Assembly (NCBI RefSeq): GCF_002953195.1
Contig: NZ_CP026377.1
Span: 620,001 to 684,000, forward strand
DNA: 64,000 bases
Direction: 5' to 3'
Source: Mixta gaviniae
Lineage (GTDB): Bacteria > Pseudomonadota > Gammaproteobacteria > Enterobacterales > Enterobacteriaceae
Shown: piece by piece, positions 28,621 to 37,204 of the stretch
Layout of the letters: each line of letters opens with the position of its first letter
Numbering within the stretch: position 1 is the stretch's first letter
Notes under the pieces: model-generated
Seen by the model: the letters and a program-made list of their open reading frames with translations, nothing else
What the model was told of the DNA's origin: nothing
The model's database searches: none
Position numbers and translations under genes: made by a program

Positions 28621-28944
28621 TATGTGAGCAATAGTAATTTCTTTTGAATTTCTGCCCAGAATCCTTTGAAGGCATACTCTATTAAATAATAAGAGCGACT
28701 GTCTCTGTTTATAGGCTATGAGCTATTTAACCTCCAGCGCGCAATGCTACCCCCGCCTCGCCTGCCCGCTTTGTGCATCGTTTTTTATGCAGCTGCATGA
28801 ACCGGGCAAAGCCTCGCCGGGTGTGGGCTGACAGGGTATCTGGAACGCTGCATTTTGCATGCAAATCCATGCACCTTATGCATGCATCGCTATTTACAAC
28901 CGGGCTGGCCAGAAAAAGGGCGTTGAAAGGACTAAACGCGGAGA
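28621..28944. other. Gene-free satellite DNA
   Basis: About 320 bp without a supported gene. It carries clustered ATGCAT/TGCATG sequences (for example around 28856-28886), which could be protein-binding sites of the parental satellite. I cannot assign them. Confidence 0.4.
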
Positions 28945-28969
28945 CAAAAAAGCCGCTGTTTTCAGCGGC
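28945..28969 (-). terminator. Terminator of Ogr/Delta-like gene
   Basis: On the minus strand GCCGCTG and CAGCGGC form a 7-bp stem with an AAAA loop, followed by six T residues, 9 bp beyond the stop. Confidence 0.85.
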
Positions 28970-28977
28970 CGTTGTGG

Positions 28978-29226
28978 TTAGTGGAGAGTGCGGAAAGATG
29001 AACCGTAGCGCCCGATAGTCTGGCGTCCTTTGACCGGCTCCGGGGGGACTGCGGGGGTCGCTTCAGGTTGCGGCGGCGCGGTAATCACCTTCGTAATGCT
29101 CTCATTCGTTTTGAAGGTGCAGGAGCAGTCAAGGTTTGTGCACTGGTGATAACGTTCCTTCACCTGTTCAGACATATACCGGCTTGAACGGGTATGGGCC
29201 GGGCTTTTGCAGTACGGGCAGTGCAT
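28978..29226 (-). CDS. Ogr/Delta-like zinc-finger transcriptional activator
   Basis: The ~82-residue protein has the Ogr/Delta zinc motif: MHCPYCKSPAHTRSSRYMS, then YHQCTNLDCSCTFKTNESI, with cysteines as C-x2-C and C-x4-C. In P2/P4 phages this family activates late promoters by contacting RNA polymerase. The C-terminus is proline-rich. Two adjacent ATGs (29229, 29226) are possible starts. The gene diverges from, and its start overlaps, the broken alpha frame, which suggests a deletion joined the two. Confidence 0.88.
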   Translation of the reverse strand: MHCPYCKSPAHTRSSRYMSEQVKERYHQCTNLDCSCTFKTNESITKVITAPPQPEATPAVPPEPVKGRQTIGRYGSSFRTLH

Positions 29227-30652
29227 CATTTCTTTTTATCAGGCAATGCTGACCGCGTTTACGCAGCCGAAAGCGCTCAGCCCGTTTGAGTCTGTGAGCG
29301 AGGCTGACCTGAAGGCCATGAGCGCCAGTCAGAAGGCCGAACCGCTGGCCACGCACTACCTCAACACGCTGGCCGTGCCGGTCGTGGGTGAAGACCTGTG
29401 CCGCTACGAGCACCGCGCGTGGCAGGTGCTGCCGTACCGCGTGCTCAGCCGGGAAATTGCCGCGCTGTTCCAGAAGGTGCGCGCGCCATTCTCGGCAACC
29501 GGTATCGGTGGTATCGTGGATACCCTTAAGCTGATGGTGCCGCAGATGGACGCACCGCCCCACCGGCTGATTGGCTTTCGTAACGGCGTGTTTGACACTG
29601 TGACCGGCGTATTCGGCCAGCATAGAAAAGAGTACTGGCTCCGTACCGTTAACAGCGTCAACTACACCACCCCGAAAGCGGGCGAGAATCTAGCGGATGA
29701 TGCACCATACTTCTGGCAGTGGCTGACGCGGGCGGCCGGACGTAATGAAACAAAGCAGGAGCATATCCTCGCGGCGTTATTTATGGTACTGGCCAACTGC
29801 TATGACTGGCAGCTGTTCCTTGAGGTCACCGGCCCCGGCGGCAGCGGGAAAAGCGTGATGGCCTCCATTGCCCGCCTGCTGGCCGGAGAGGACAACACCA
29901 CGGCCGCGACCATCGATACGCTGGAATCGTCGCGGGAACGCGCCAGCGTGGTCGGCTACTCCTTAATTATTCTGCCTGACCAAGAGAAGTGGAGTGGTGA
30001 CGGCGCGGGCATTAAAGCCATTACCGGCGGCGACGCCGTGGCGATTGACCCGAAGTACCGCGACGCCTATTCAACGCACATTCCGGCGGTAATACTGGCG
30101 GTAAACAACAACCCGATGCGCTTCAGCGACCGCAGCGGCGGCGTCTCCCGTCGCCGGGTAATCCTGCCGTTCCCGGACGTGATACCGGCAAACGAGCGCG
30201 ACCCGCAGCTGCTGGAAAAGATTGCCGGTGAGCTGGCGGTTATCGTGCGCCACCTGATGCAGCGCTTCACCCAACCTGATGATGCCCGAGAGCTGCTTCA
30301 GGCGCAGCAGTCGTCAGAGGAGGCGCTGGGAATCAAGCGTAGCGCCGACCCGATGGTCGACTTCTGCGGCTACCTGACGCCGCTGAGTACGCCGACCGGG
30401 CTGTTTATCGGCAATGCAAATATCCGCCCCATGAACCCGCGTCGCTATCTCTATCACGCCTACCTGTCATTTATGGAGGCCAGAGGTTATCAGCACCCGA
30501 TGAGCCTGACGGCGTTTGGCCAGGCGGTGCCGCAGACGCTGAAGGAGTACGAGATAGAGCTGCTGAAGCGTAAGACGAAGAACGGCATTCAGACTAGCCT
30601 TGATCTTAGCGAGGACTGCGAGGCCAACTGGCTGCCGCGCTGCGATGCATAA
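29207..30652 (+). pseudogene. P4 alpha replication protein, primase half missing
   Basis: The frame encodes about 480 residues matching the helicase and C-terminal part of P4 alpha. It has a Walker A GPGGSGKS, a Walker B-like SLIILPDQEKWSGD, the sensor-type VILAVNNNPMRFSDRSGG, and a C-terminal ori-binding portion. The N-terminal primase/zinc half (about 300 residues of a ~780-residue protein) is absent. The frame begins at a TTG inside the divergent ogr start; the first ATG is at 29249 with no good ribosome-binding site. A short helicase-only product is possible, but truncation by deletion is more likely. Confidence 0.78.
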
Positions 30653-31154
30653 ATCATACGAAAAGATCAAACCTGCTCTGGCCGGTTTGTGCCAAAAGCG
30701 GAAGTTATCTATCTGGTGATAATTTGTGCGATTATATGAGGTTAAGGTTGTAAGCGATATTTTAATTAAATATATAAAGGAATAAGTTATTCATGGTCCG
30801 GTCACAAACCACTGTGAAAATTTGCAAAAAATTGAATGCTGTTGGCTCCGCTTCCCCATGAGAAAAAATACCCACATACTTAAACGTAATGGAAATTATT
30901 GTTCGATTTGGTCTGTAACTGCCATAAAATCCATACCTATCCAGCAGTGCTTATACTGGCGTCCCCTTCTCCATAATATCTACTGGACGAGTTTCTTCTG
31001 CTCCCGCCCTAGATTCGCGTCAAATAAAAAAGGGTGTTGTTAAATATACCAATCATGAATTACTTATAATTTTATTATACTGGTGCGTGCTACTACCTCC
31101 ATTGACTTGAAGGGCACGCAACCTTACATTGCTAGAAGTGATGTCAATCCATCA
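30653..31154. other. Gene-free segment between alpha remnant and HEPN-like gene
   Basis: About 500 bp with decreasing GC content and no convincing gene. Short frames here lack ribosome-binding sites and family features. It probably marks the boundary between satellite backbone and AT-rich cargo. Confidence 0.4.
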
Positions 31155-32395
31155 CTACGTTTGGCTAAGAATACTCATTTCTTGATGTAACCCTGCATTG
31201 GATAATACGGATTTAATAACTGATAAAAGTAATCTTTCCCCAAATTCAGAGATAAATCCTTCATCAGAGTAGCTAAAAACATACTCACTAATTCTATTGT
31301 GTGCAATTGAACAACGAATGCGATATATCCAGTATGATATAACCTTTACCAGAAAATCATTGAATAGACCAATATCATTCTTATTTATTAACCTTACGGT
31401 ACTGCCTTGGTGCTGTACTGAAGTTGCTAAAGTTGCAGGGTTATAGTTATTTTCATTAAGGTGCTTAATGTTAACACTCCAGCGAGCCTCATCAGATAAT
31501 GGATTCCCTTCTTTACTATATCCTTGAAACATATCCTTTGCCAGTGCCTCGTAATTTATTATTAGTGACATGGACTCTATTATTTCATCAAAGCTAGTGA
31601 CGTAGTTTTTTATGATATATTCTAAGTGAGATATCTCATTGCCCTTGCTACATATCTTCAAGGCGTCAGCATAACCTTTCAGATCATTGGTATTTATTGC
31701 TTTTAATTTTGATATCCTTACAGCATCAAACAATAACTCTAATTGATGATAATATTTTAGATAACGTTCAAAGGTACTTAACGAATAAATGGCCATCACC
31801 ATTGACTCATTATGATTCAAGGACGGATATTGATAGTTTTGTTTTATTTTTATATTTCCTATAGTTCTTACTTTTCCGACAGGCTTCTCTTTATGGGTAT
31901 ATCCCCCCCATAATTCAGATGTATTCATTATACTTAAGTAATACTCATAATGTTCAGGCTCAATTACAACATAATGACTACTGAATTGATGATTAGCTTC
32001 ACAGGTGCCAGCCAGTATGGAGTCATAAAAAAAAGCGAACAATCTATTTTTTGATAATGAATATACATTTTCTTGATGATCAAGATTCATTAAACATAAT
32101 GTTGCGATTAACTCATCATTTTCATTTTGAATATCTACATCCATAACAGTGTTTGTATTTATTGATTTTTCAATCTCACGAACAGGTATAACCACATTGC
32201 CATTAACGCTTAAATAATAATTATTCAAAACTTCCAGCGTTAATTTTGGGGTATTATCATCTTCTTGACCAAGTTCGTTTACTTCAAGCCCCCCTCTTCC
32301 TGCTGACTATATTCTTCCTGAAAATCAGGAAGCATGCTTTCATATAAATCAATAAATTTTCTTTTTGCTTCATCTGTAAGGTTTAAGTTTTCCAT
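31155..32395 (-). pseudogene. HEPN-like protein, split by G-run frameshift
   Basis: The large frame (357 codons, 32228-31155) opens only at a TTG without a ribosome-binding site. Upstream, an ATG at 32395, three bases after the stop of the preceding gene, encodes MENLNLTDEAKRKFIDLYE and stops at 32279 just past a G6 run (32289-32294). Adding one G joins both frames into a ~413-residue protein. Near the C-terminus YRIRCSIAHNR gives an R-x4-H motif, typical of HEPN ribonucleases. The rest is not recognised. Partner of the upstream DGQQR gene. It could be a mutation, a phase-variable gene, or a sequencing error. Confidence 0.65.
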
Positions 32396-32398
32396 TAT

Positions 32399-33538
32399 TC
32401 ACTCTGCTGCTAGTGGCCAACATTCATTTAGATGTGTTTCTCCACATTCTCTTATGAACTCTTTGAATCCAGTATGTATCAGCTTCCTTGTAATGAAACC
32501 CATATTAGCTTTCTTAGAAAACTGACCTAGCTTGACCCCATTAAAATTCACTAATCCTAATGGGTCTGAATCTCCATCGTGCACTCGTTTTAGCAAGGAT
32601 TCAATAGCCTGATCAACACGATGTTTTTTTCCATTCTTTAAACTTTGTTGAATGGCACTGAATAATGACATCATGACATTTTCAGAGCCAAACCAAATTT
32701 GTGCATCACCCAGTTTAACGTTGTGTTCTTCTTCTAGTGTACTCACATCAGAGTAAATAACCCAAAATAACGCATCAAGCTCCACAAACTTCTTCAAATA
32801 GCTTATATACTCTTCAAACTGAGCAGTAAGCTCACTTTCAGAAAGATCAAAGGAGCCTTCATCAATTAGTTTTTGTGCGACTAAGTTTTCTTTGTCAGAT
32901 TCGTGGGATGAAGTAATAAATGCATGATAGGAAGAAACGATGTTACTCAAATGATATTTATTTGACTGAGTTCTTCGTTTTGTTTCCTTTTCAGTGATAA
33001 TTTCAATTGAAGGTATTTCAGGGCTGATTGTTTCTTTCAATGACATGAAAAGCAACTCTATTTGATGCCTCATTGACATTGCTTTTTGCCCTGAATTAAG
33101 CACTATCATTCTATAAATTAATTTGCTTAAACTTGGTTCGAGCCAATATTCCAACAATAAAGTCTGATTTTCTTTAAAAACAACCCCGCTTTCTTTTAGG
33201 TCATTTAAAATGTAAGTTCTCTGGAGGCCATCTAATATGTCGACCACCCCGTTGCTTGAAAGTAATCGTTCAAGGTCCTTCTCATTTCCGATGCTTCTAA
33301 TTATATTTTCGACCAAGTGATGTTTAACGGATAGCGTGATAGAGGGCAAGAGAGCACCTTCTATAATGTCTTCCTTTAATCGCCTGTATGCTTTGTGCGT
33401 TTCTCTTTTTCTCTGAATGCTAAATTCGCCAAAATTATTACCAACTATATCCAGAAATTTCTCTGGAGATGCTTGGCAATATATTACATGCGTGTCGCTT
33501 TTTATATCTTTCGTGTTGCCAATAACTTTGAATGTCAT
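32399..33538 (-). CDS. DUF262/ParB-like DGQQR protein
   Basis: The 379-residue protein contains VVDILDGLQRTYIL (Asp103-Gly-Leu-Gln-Arg107), a variant of the DGQQR motif of DUF262/ParB-superfamily domains. About 40 residues later come VLNSGQKAMSMRHQIEL and a helical C-terminal half. Such domains act as NTP-dependent nucleases or switches in defence proteins such as GmrSD. The start could be GTG 33550 or ATG 33538; I use the ATG. The next gene starts three bases after its stop, so the two are translationally linked. It is AT-rich cargo in the island. Substrate unknown. Confidence 0.6.
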   Translation of the reverse strand: MTFKVIGNTKDIKSDTHVIYCQASPEKFLDIVGNNFGEFSIQRKRETHKAYRRLKEDIIEGALLPSITLSVKHHLVENIIRSIGNEKDLERLLSSNGVVDILDGLQRTYILNDLKESGVVFKENQTLLLEYWLEPSLSKLIYRMIVLNSGQKAMSMRHQIELLFMSLKETISPEIPSIEIITEKETKRRTQSNKYHLSNIVSSYHAFITSSHESDKENLVAQKLIDEGSFDLSESELTAQFEEYISYLKKFVELDALFWVIYSDVSTLEEEHNVKLGDAQIWFGSENVMMSLFSAIQQSLKNGKKHRVDQAIESLLKRVHDGDSDPLGLVNFNGVKLGQFSKKANMGFITRKLIHTGFKEFIRECGETHLNECWPLAAE

Positions 33539-34545
33539 AATGCAGTCCACTCTAGAACGAGGAAAAATAGTTGATTTTTTAATTTAATCTATTAAATTAA
33601 GAAAATCAACATGATTTTGAGTTTTTTATAACTACTTTCAGTCTGTGAAAAAATACCTATAAATTCATTAATAAACAGATGAAACTAATCATATTCCTGC
33701 ATTCCTAATGCAGTAATTTGAAATCACTTTAATCCTTTTGTTAACATCTTAAGGTGTTTATAAATAAACACATTGTTTAGAATAATAACTATAAATGAAA
33801 TAATTAACAAGTTAAATATAACAAAGCGCCTGCCCTTTTATCACCCTCAAACACAAATGCGATTATCTTATATAAAAACATTATAGATATGAGGCTGTCA
33901 TTAGGAGATGACTTTAATTTCTTATTATATATTGACAATTATGACAGTTTTTGGCTTTGTTACGTTTTTTGTCTACAAGATTTAATGGTTTTTTACGTCC
34001 ATCAGTTGAACTCACAGTCTACAGCAGCCTTTCACTTTAGAAGATCAGTGAATTAGTGAAGTTCTGCCATAAGCCTTCAGGCTGACACCGATTTGCCAAG
34101 CGATGGAGCTAGCTAATGGCTTCAATGCGATAGATAACCATCCGAACAAGCCAAGCAGGGCAGGCCAGATTTTTACGCCTGAAAGTGAACAGTGTCACCC
34201 TCGGGTGAAGGGGGATGAACAGTAAAAATGTAAGAGATCACTATTTAACTATATGATAGTTATCAATAAAAAAAGAAAGGTGAACAGGGTAAACACTTTT
34301 CAGTAAAACCTTTTTTTTCTGAGTGAATATTAAAATTTAGGGGCGGTAGTGCCGGTAAGGGTCTACGGCACGGAACTGAACCGAAAGGAAAAAATTTATG
34401 AAAAAAATAAATGGGTGATTTTTAATCAAAACTACAACTGCCTGTTTTTAAACACGTAGCCATAAATTAACTTGGGGGCACAAAAAGGGGCACTCTTGGG
34501 TTTTTCTTATAAAAAACACTATAAAAACAGTTTTTTGCATTAGTA
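33539..34545. other. AT-rich intergenic with P4-type origin
   Basis: About 1 kb without a convincing long gene. The right part holds alpha-type iterons (see separate entry). A short hydrophobic frame at 33908-33985 (25 residues, MTLISYYILTIMTVFGF...) is noted but its AGGAG touches the ATG, so I do not call it a gene. The left part is upstream DNA for the minus-strand DGQQR/HEPN unit. Confidence 0.45.
34188..34292 (+). repeat. P4-type replication iterons (ori/crr-like)
   Basis: Three direct copies near GGTGAACAGT occur: AGTGAACAGT (34188-34197), GATGAACAGT (34218-34227) and GGTGAACAGG (34283-34292). From memory the P4 alpha protein binds type I iterons of this sequence in ori and crr. An AT-rich stretch lies between and after them, as expected of an origin. 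With alpha truncated it is likely a relic. Confidence 0.62.
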
Positions 34546-34571
34546 TTCGAGTCCGGCCTTCGCACCAAGTA
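34546..34571 (+). repeat. attR: partial copy of leuX 3' end
   Basis: Copy of the leuX T-arm and acceptor 3' end plus CCAAGTA, with one G of the TTCGGCACC run missing relative to attL. It defines the right boundary of the island. Confidence 0.85.
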
Positions 34572-34753
34572 TGCAATCAAGTCGCCCAGGGGCGGCTTTT
34601 TTTGTGTCCGGAATCCAGTATCCGCAAGTCTTTCCTCGCTTTTTCACGCAACCTAAGTCAATCCATATCAAGTCGCTAGTGATTATAGCGCCGTGCGTAT
34701 ATTTGGGTTCGATAGTGGTTATATATTCATAAAGGTCATGGCAGGAAAATTTT

Positions 34754-34855
34754 ATGACTCTGAAAAACATCAATGTGCGTTCTACAAAACCGTAAGAAAA
34801 GAAGTATACCTTTGTCGATTACGATGACGATGGCATGTTTATGCTTATTCCCTAA
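34754..34855 (+). pseudogene. Small decayed ORF with in-frame stop
   Basis: An ATG frame MTLKNINVRSTKP meets TAA, then continues in the same frame as EKKYTFVDYDDDGMFMLIP to a second TAA. The coherent sequence on both sides suggests a ~33-residue gene or gene end broken by a nonsense change. Not recognised. It lies just outside attR and upstream of the cdiI-like pseudogene. Confidence 0.35.
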
Positions 34856-34903
34856 GGGCTTAAATAATGAGATAAAGCATATTTCGTAGCATCAGAATGG
34901 CCG

Positions 34904-35240
34904 ATGAATAAGATTACGCAGTTCATTCATCCCTATCCCCCACGGCCTGTCATACAAAATTTTTATCACCTCGATCAGATCACTCAGGGTTACTTTAATC
35001 AGGATTACGCTCTCATTAATGACAGCGAGGAAACCATTGAAGGTATCATTGGGCTTTTTATACAATCTGCGCCGGAATGGGTTAGCAGAAGAAGCCGATG
35101 CCTTCATCACCAGTAGTAAAGACCCTCTGAAAGACGCACTTAAAACCCGGTACGACTTTGATTTTTCACCAGCGCTTTGGCAAACCACAGCCTATCGCTT
35201 TCTGATGACAGTACGCAGGCTGGCGCTCAGCCGCATATAA
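34904..35240 (+). pseudogene. CdiI-like immunity protein, frameshifted
   Basis: Two overlapping frames join into one protein of about 111 residues. The first (from ATG 34904) has YHLDQITQGYFNQDYALIND and EGIIGLFIQSAPEW; the second continues LAEEADAFITSSKDPLKDA to the end. The shift lies at TGGG (about 35079-35081), where one extra G is present. The GYFNQDY..E.I..F pattern resembles the CdiI_2 contact-dependent-inhibition immunity family. No CdiA toxin gene is nearby, so it is an orphan relic. Confidence 0.55.
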
Positions 35241-35460
35241 ACGCTCACCATGGCTCACGCCTCCAGAAATGCAGGGCAGAACTTCTTAAACAGATCCAGC
35301 CTCCCGGTCTACCTGTCGCCTTTTGGCAAAATGAACAAACTCTCCTCACACCTTGATAGTGTATTTAATCGTGATGCAGTACCACCCCCAACTCTGGCCT
35401 TTGCCAAAAAACTGGCGTATGAATAGCGCTATTTCAACGGTAAATCAGCAAGGAATCGCT

Positions 35461-37179
35461 ATGTTGCAAAAAGAGATATTCCCCGCAAATACCAAATGGA
35501 CAATCATCGCTATCGGTACCCTCGCCGGGCTGCTATGGGCGTTACCGTCCGGGCTGCATCTGCAGGGCCGCTATTCGTTCTACCTGCCGCCGCTTGTGCT
35601 GTCGGCGGCCTGCGTACTCGCTTTCACACTCTATCGTCTTAACGCCGTTAAGCCCTGGCTCGGTGCGCTGCTGACGCTGCCGTTTATCGCGCTGATGACT
35701 GGCTGGCGGCGCTGGAACTTCCCGGAGATGACGGCAGGCGAGTTTCATTTCCAAAACAGCTGCGCCATCATCTTTCTGCTCATGCTGGCGATGCCGTTTT
35801 TAGCTGCGTTCTGCAATGAACCGGCGCAGAAACAGGGCAAGGGGGCATTAAGCGCCTTTATCACCGGCGCGCTGTGGAATAACACCTTCACCTTTGGCGT
35901 CACGGCCATTATGACCGGGCTGTTCTGGCTGGTATTGATGCTGTGGAGCAAACTCTTCAGCATGATCGGCATTAAGCTGTTCGAGCAGCTCTTTTTTGAT
36001 AATGCTTTTTTCCCGTCCATGGCAACCGGAGCGGTGATCGCCGCAGGCATCGTATTTTGTCGACGCCTGCCGGGCGCCGCCGGCATGTACCGCAATCTGA
36101 TCACGCTGGCGGTCAATGTACTGCTGCCGCTGCACGCCATCACATCGCTGCTGTTCCTGGCCTGTCTGCCTTTTACCGGGCTGGCGATTATCCCGAAGTC
36201 TTTTTCAGCCGCAACGCTGCTGCTCTCCATGACACTGCTGATGCTGGTATTCAGCGCGATAGTGGGCGAAAGCGCGCCAGGGGGATCACGCTGGCAGCGT
36301 GCGGTTGCCCGTCTGGTACTGGTTGCGCAATATCTTACGCCGCTACTGGCAGCGCTGGCTGGCTGGGCGCTGTGGCTGCGTATCGGCGAATATGGCTGGA
36401 CGGAAGAGCGCGTTTACGCTGTGGCTATCGCACTGCTTGCCTTTAGCGGCTCGCTGCTGCTGTTAAGGGCGCAGCGACGCGCCTGGTCACAGGGCGCCGG
36501 CAACATGAACACCTTTACCGTTTTGATGCTGGCGCTGACTGCCTGCGGCGGGTTTTTGCTGCATACGCCCGTGCTGGATCCGCTGCGCATCAGCGTGAAA
36601 AACCAGCTGGCGCGCTATACGCAGGGCAAAGCAAAAGCGGATACGGGAGATATCTATACCTTCAGCAATGCGGGGCGGCGGGGCAAAGCGATGCTGCAAG
36701 AACTGAAGGCGCATCCGCAGTGGCTCAACGATCCTGCCGGGCAAAAAAGCCTACTGATGCAAATCCTGGCAGGGCAACAGACCGATAGCACTAAGCCAGG
36801 CGTCAGTGACCTGCAGCGTAGCATCCCATTGCGTGCAGGCAGCGAAGCGCCACCCGAAAGCTGGTGGCAGGCGCAGGCAGAATATATAGATAGTTCGCTC
36901 AGCACCTGCCTGATGGAGGCGGGCTCCTGTCTGGTCTGGATGCAGGATCTTAATAACGATGGTGCGCCGGAAGTGCTGCTCTATAACCACTATCAGCCCG
37001 CGATCGCCGTCTACACCCGACAAGACGCAAAGTGGCGTCAGGCGGGTAACGCAATGCTGTCGGAAAGCGCCGACAAAGCCATCCGCGAAGGGATGCCGAA
37101 AGCGGTCATCAAACCCTGGCGCGATCTGGAGATCAATGGTCAGCGCTATCCGGTACAGTACTATGGCCTGGATGATTAA
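35461..37179 (+). CDS. DUF4153-type multi-pass membrane protein
   Basis: The 572-residue protein starts MLQKEIFPANTKW, with AAGGA 7 bp upstream; longer in-frame starts (35353) are less likely. It has about ten to twelve hydrophobic segments in residues 10-380 (for example WTIIAIGTLAGLLWALPSG and LALTACGGFLL), then a soluble C-terminal domain of ~190 residues with an EF-like MQDLNNDGAPEVLLYN. The DUF4153 assignment rests on this layout. Function unknown. It is 25 bp upstream of a ParB-motif protein, probably one operon. Confidence 0.65.
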   Translation: MLQKEIFPANTKWTIIAIGTLAGLLWALPSGLHLQGRYSFYLPPLVLSAACVLAFTLYRLNAVKPWLGALLTLPFIALMTGWRRWNFPEMTAGEFHFQNSCAIIFLLMLAMPFLAAFCNEPAQKQGKGALSAFITGALWNNTFTFGVTAIMTGLFWLVLMLWSKLFSMIGIKLFEQLFFDNAFFPSMATGAVIAAGIVFCRRLPGAAGMYRNLITLAVNVLLPLHAITSLLFLACLPFTGLAIIPKSFSAATLLLSMTLLMLVFSAIVGESAPGGSRWQRAVARLVLVAQYLTPLLAALAGWALWLRIGEYGWTEERVYAVAIALLAFSGSLLLLRAQRRAWSQGAGNMNTFTVLMLALTACGGFLLHTPVLDPLRISVKNQLARYTQGKAKADTGDIYTFSNAGRRGKAMLQELKAHPQWLNDPAGQKSLLMQILAGQQTDSTKPGVSDLQRSIPLRAGSEAPPESWWQAQAEYIDSSLSTCLMEAGSCLVWMQDLNNDGAPEVLLYNHYQPAIAVYTRQDAKWRQAGNAMLSESADKAIREGMPKAVIKPWRDLEINGQRYPVQYYGLDD

Positions 37180-37204
37180 CAGCGGCCGCGACAGAGAAGG
37201 TGAT

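Larger units (their letters stand above)
25138..34571. mobile_element. Decayed P4-like satellite / genomic island in leuX
   Basis: The 9.4-kb island is bounded by direct repeats of the leuX 3' end. It contains a P4-type integrase next to attL, an Ogr/Delta gene, a truncated P4 alpha gene, and alpha-type origin iterons near attR. These are hallmarks of P4-like satellites, but capsid-size, psu, cos and immunity functions are not found, and the primase half of alpha is missing. AT-rich cargo (26.7-28.6 and 31.1-33.6 kb) was probably acquired separately. The element looks unable to replicate or be packaged by itself. Confidence 0.85.

Noticed and set aside
29207..30652. Complete P4 alpha primase-helicase
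   Set aside because: Only about 480 codons are present and the N-terminal primase/zinc half is missing.
30822..31043. 73-codon plus-strand frame
   Set aside because: Cys/Trp-rich chance frame in gene-free DNA; no start signal.
31155..32228. TTG-initiated 357-residue protein as the intact gene
   Set aside because: No ribosome-binding site at the TTG, and the upstream frame with a normal ATG three bases after the previous stop joins it by one G.
34540..34773. 77-codon minus-strand frame at the island edge
   Set aside because: It spans attR itself, has no family features and no ribosome-binding site.
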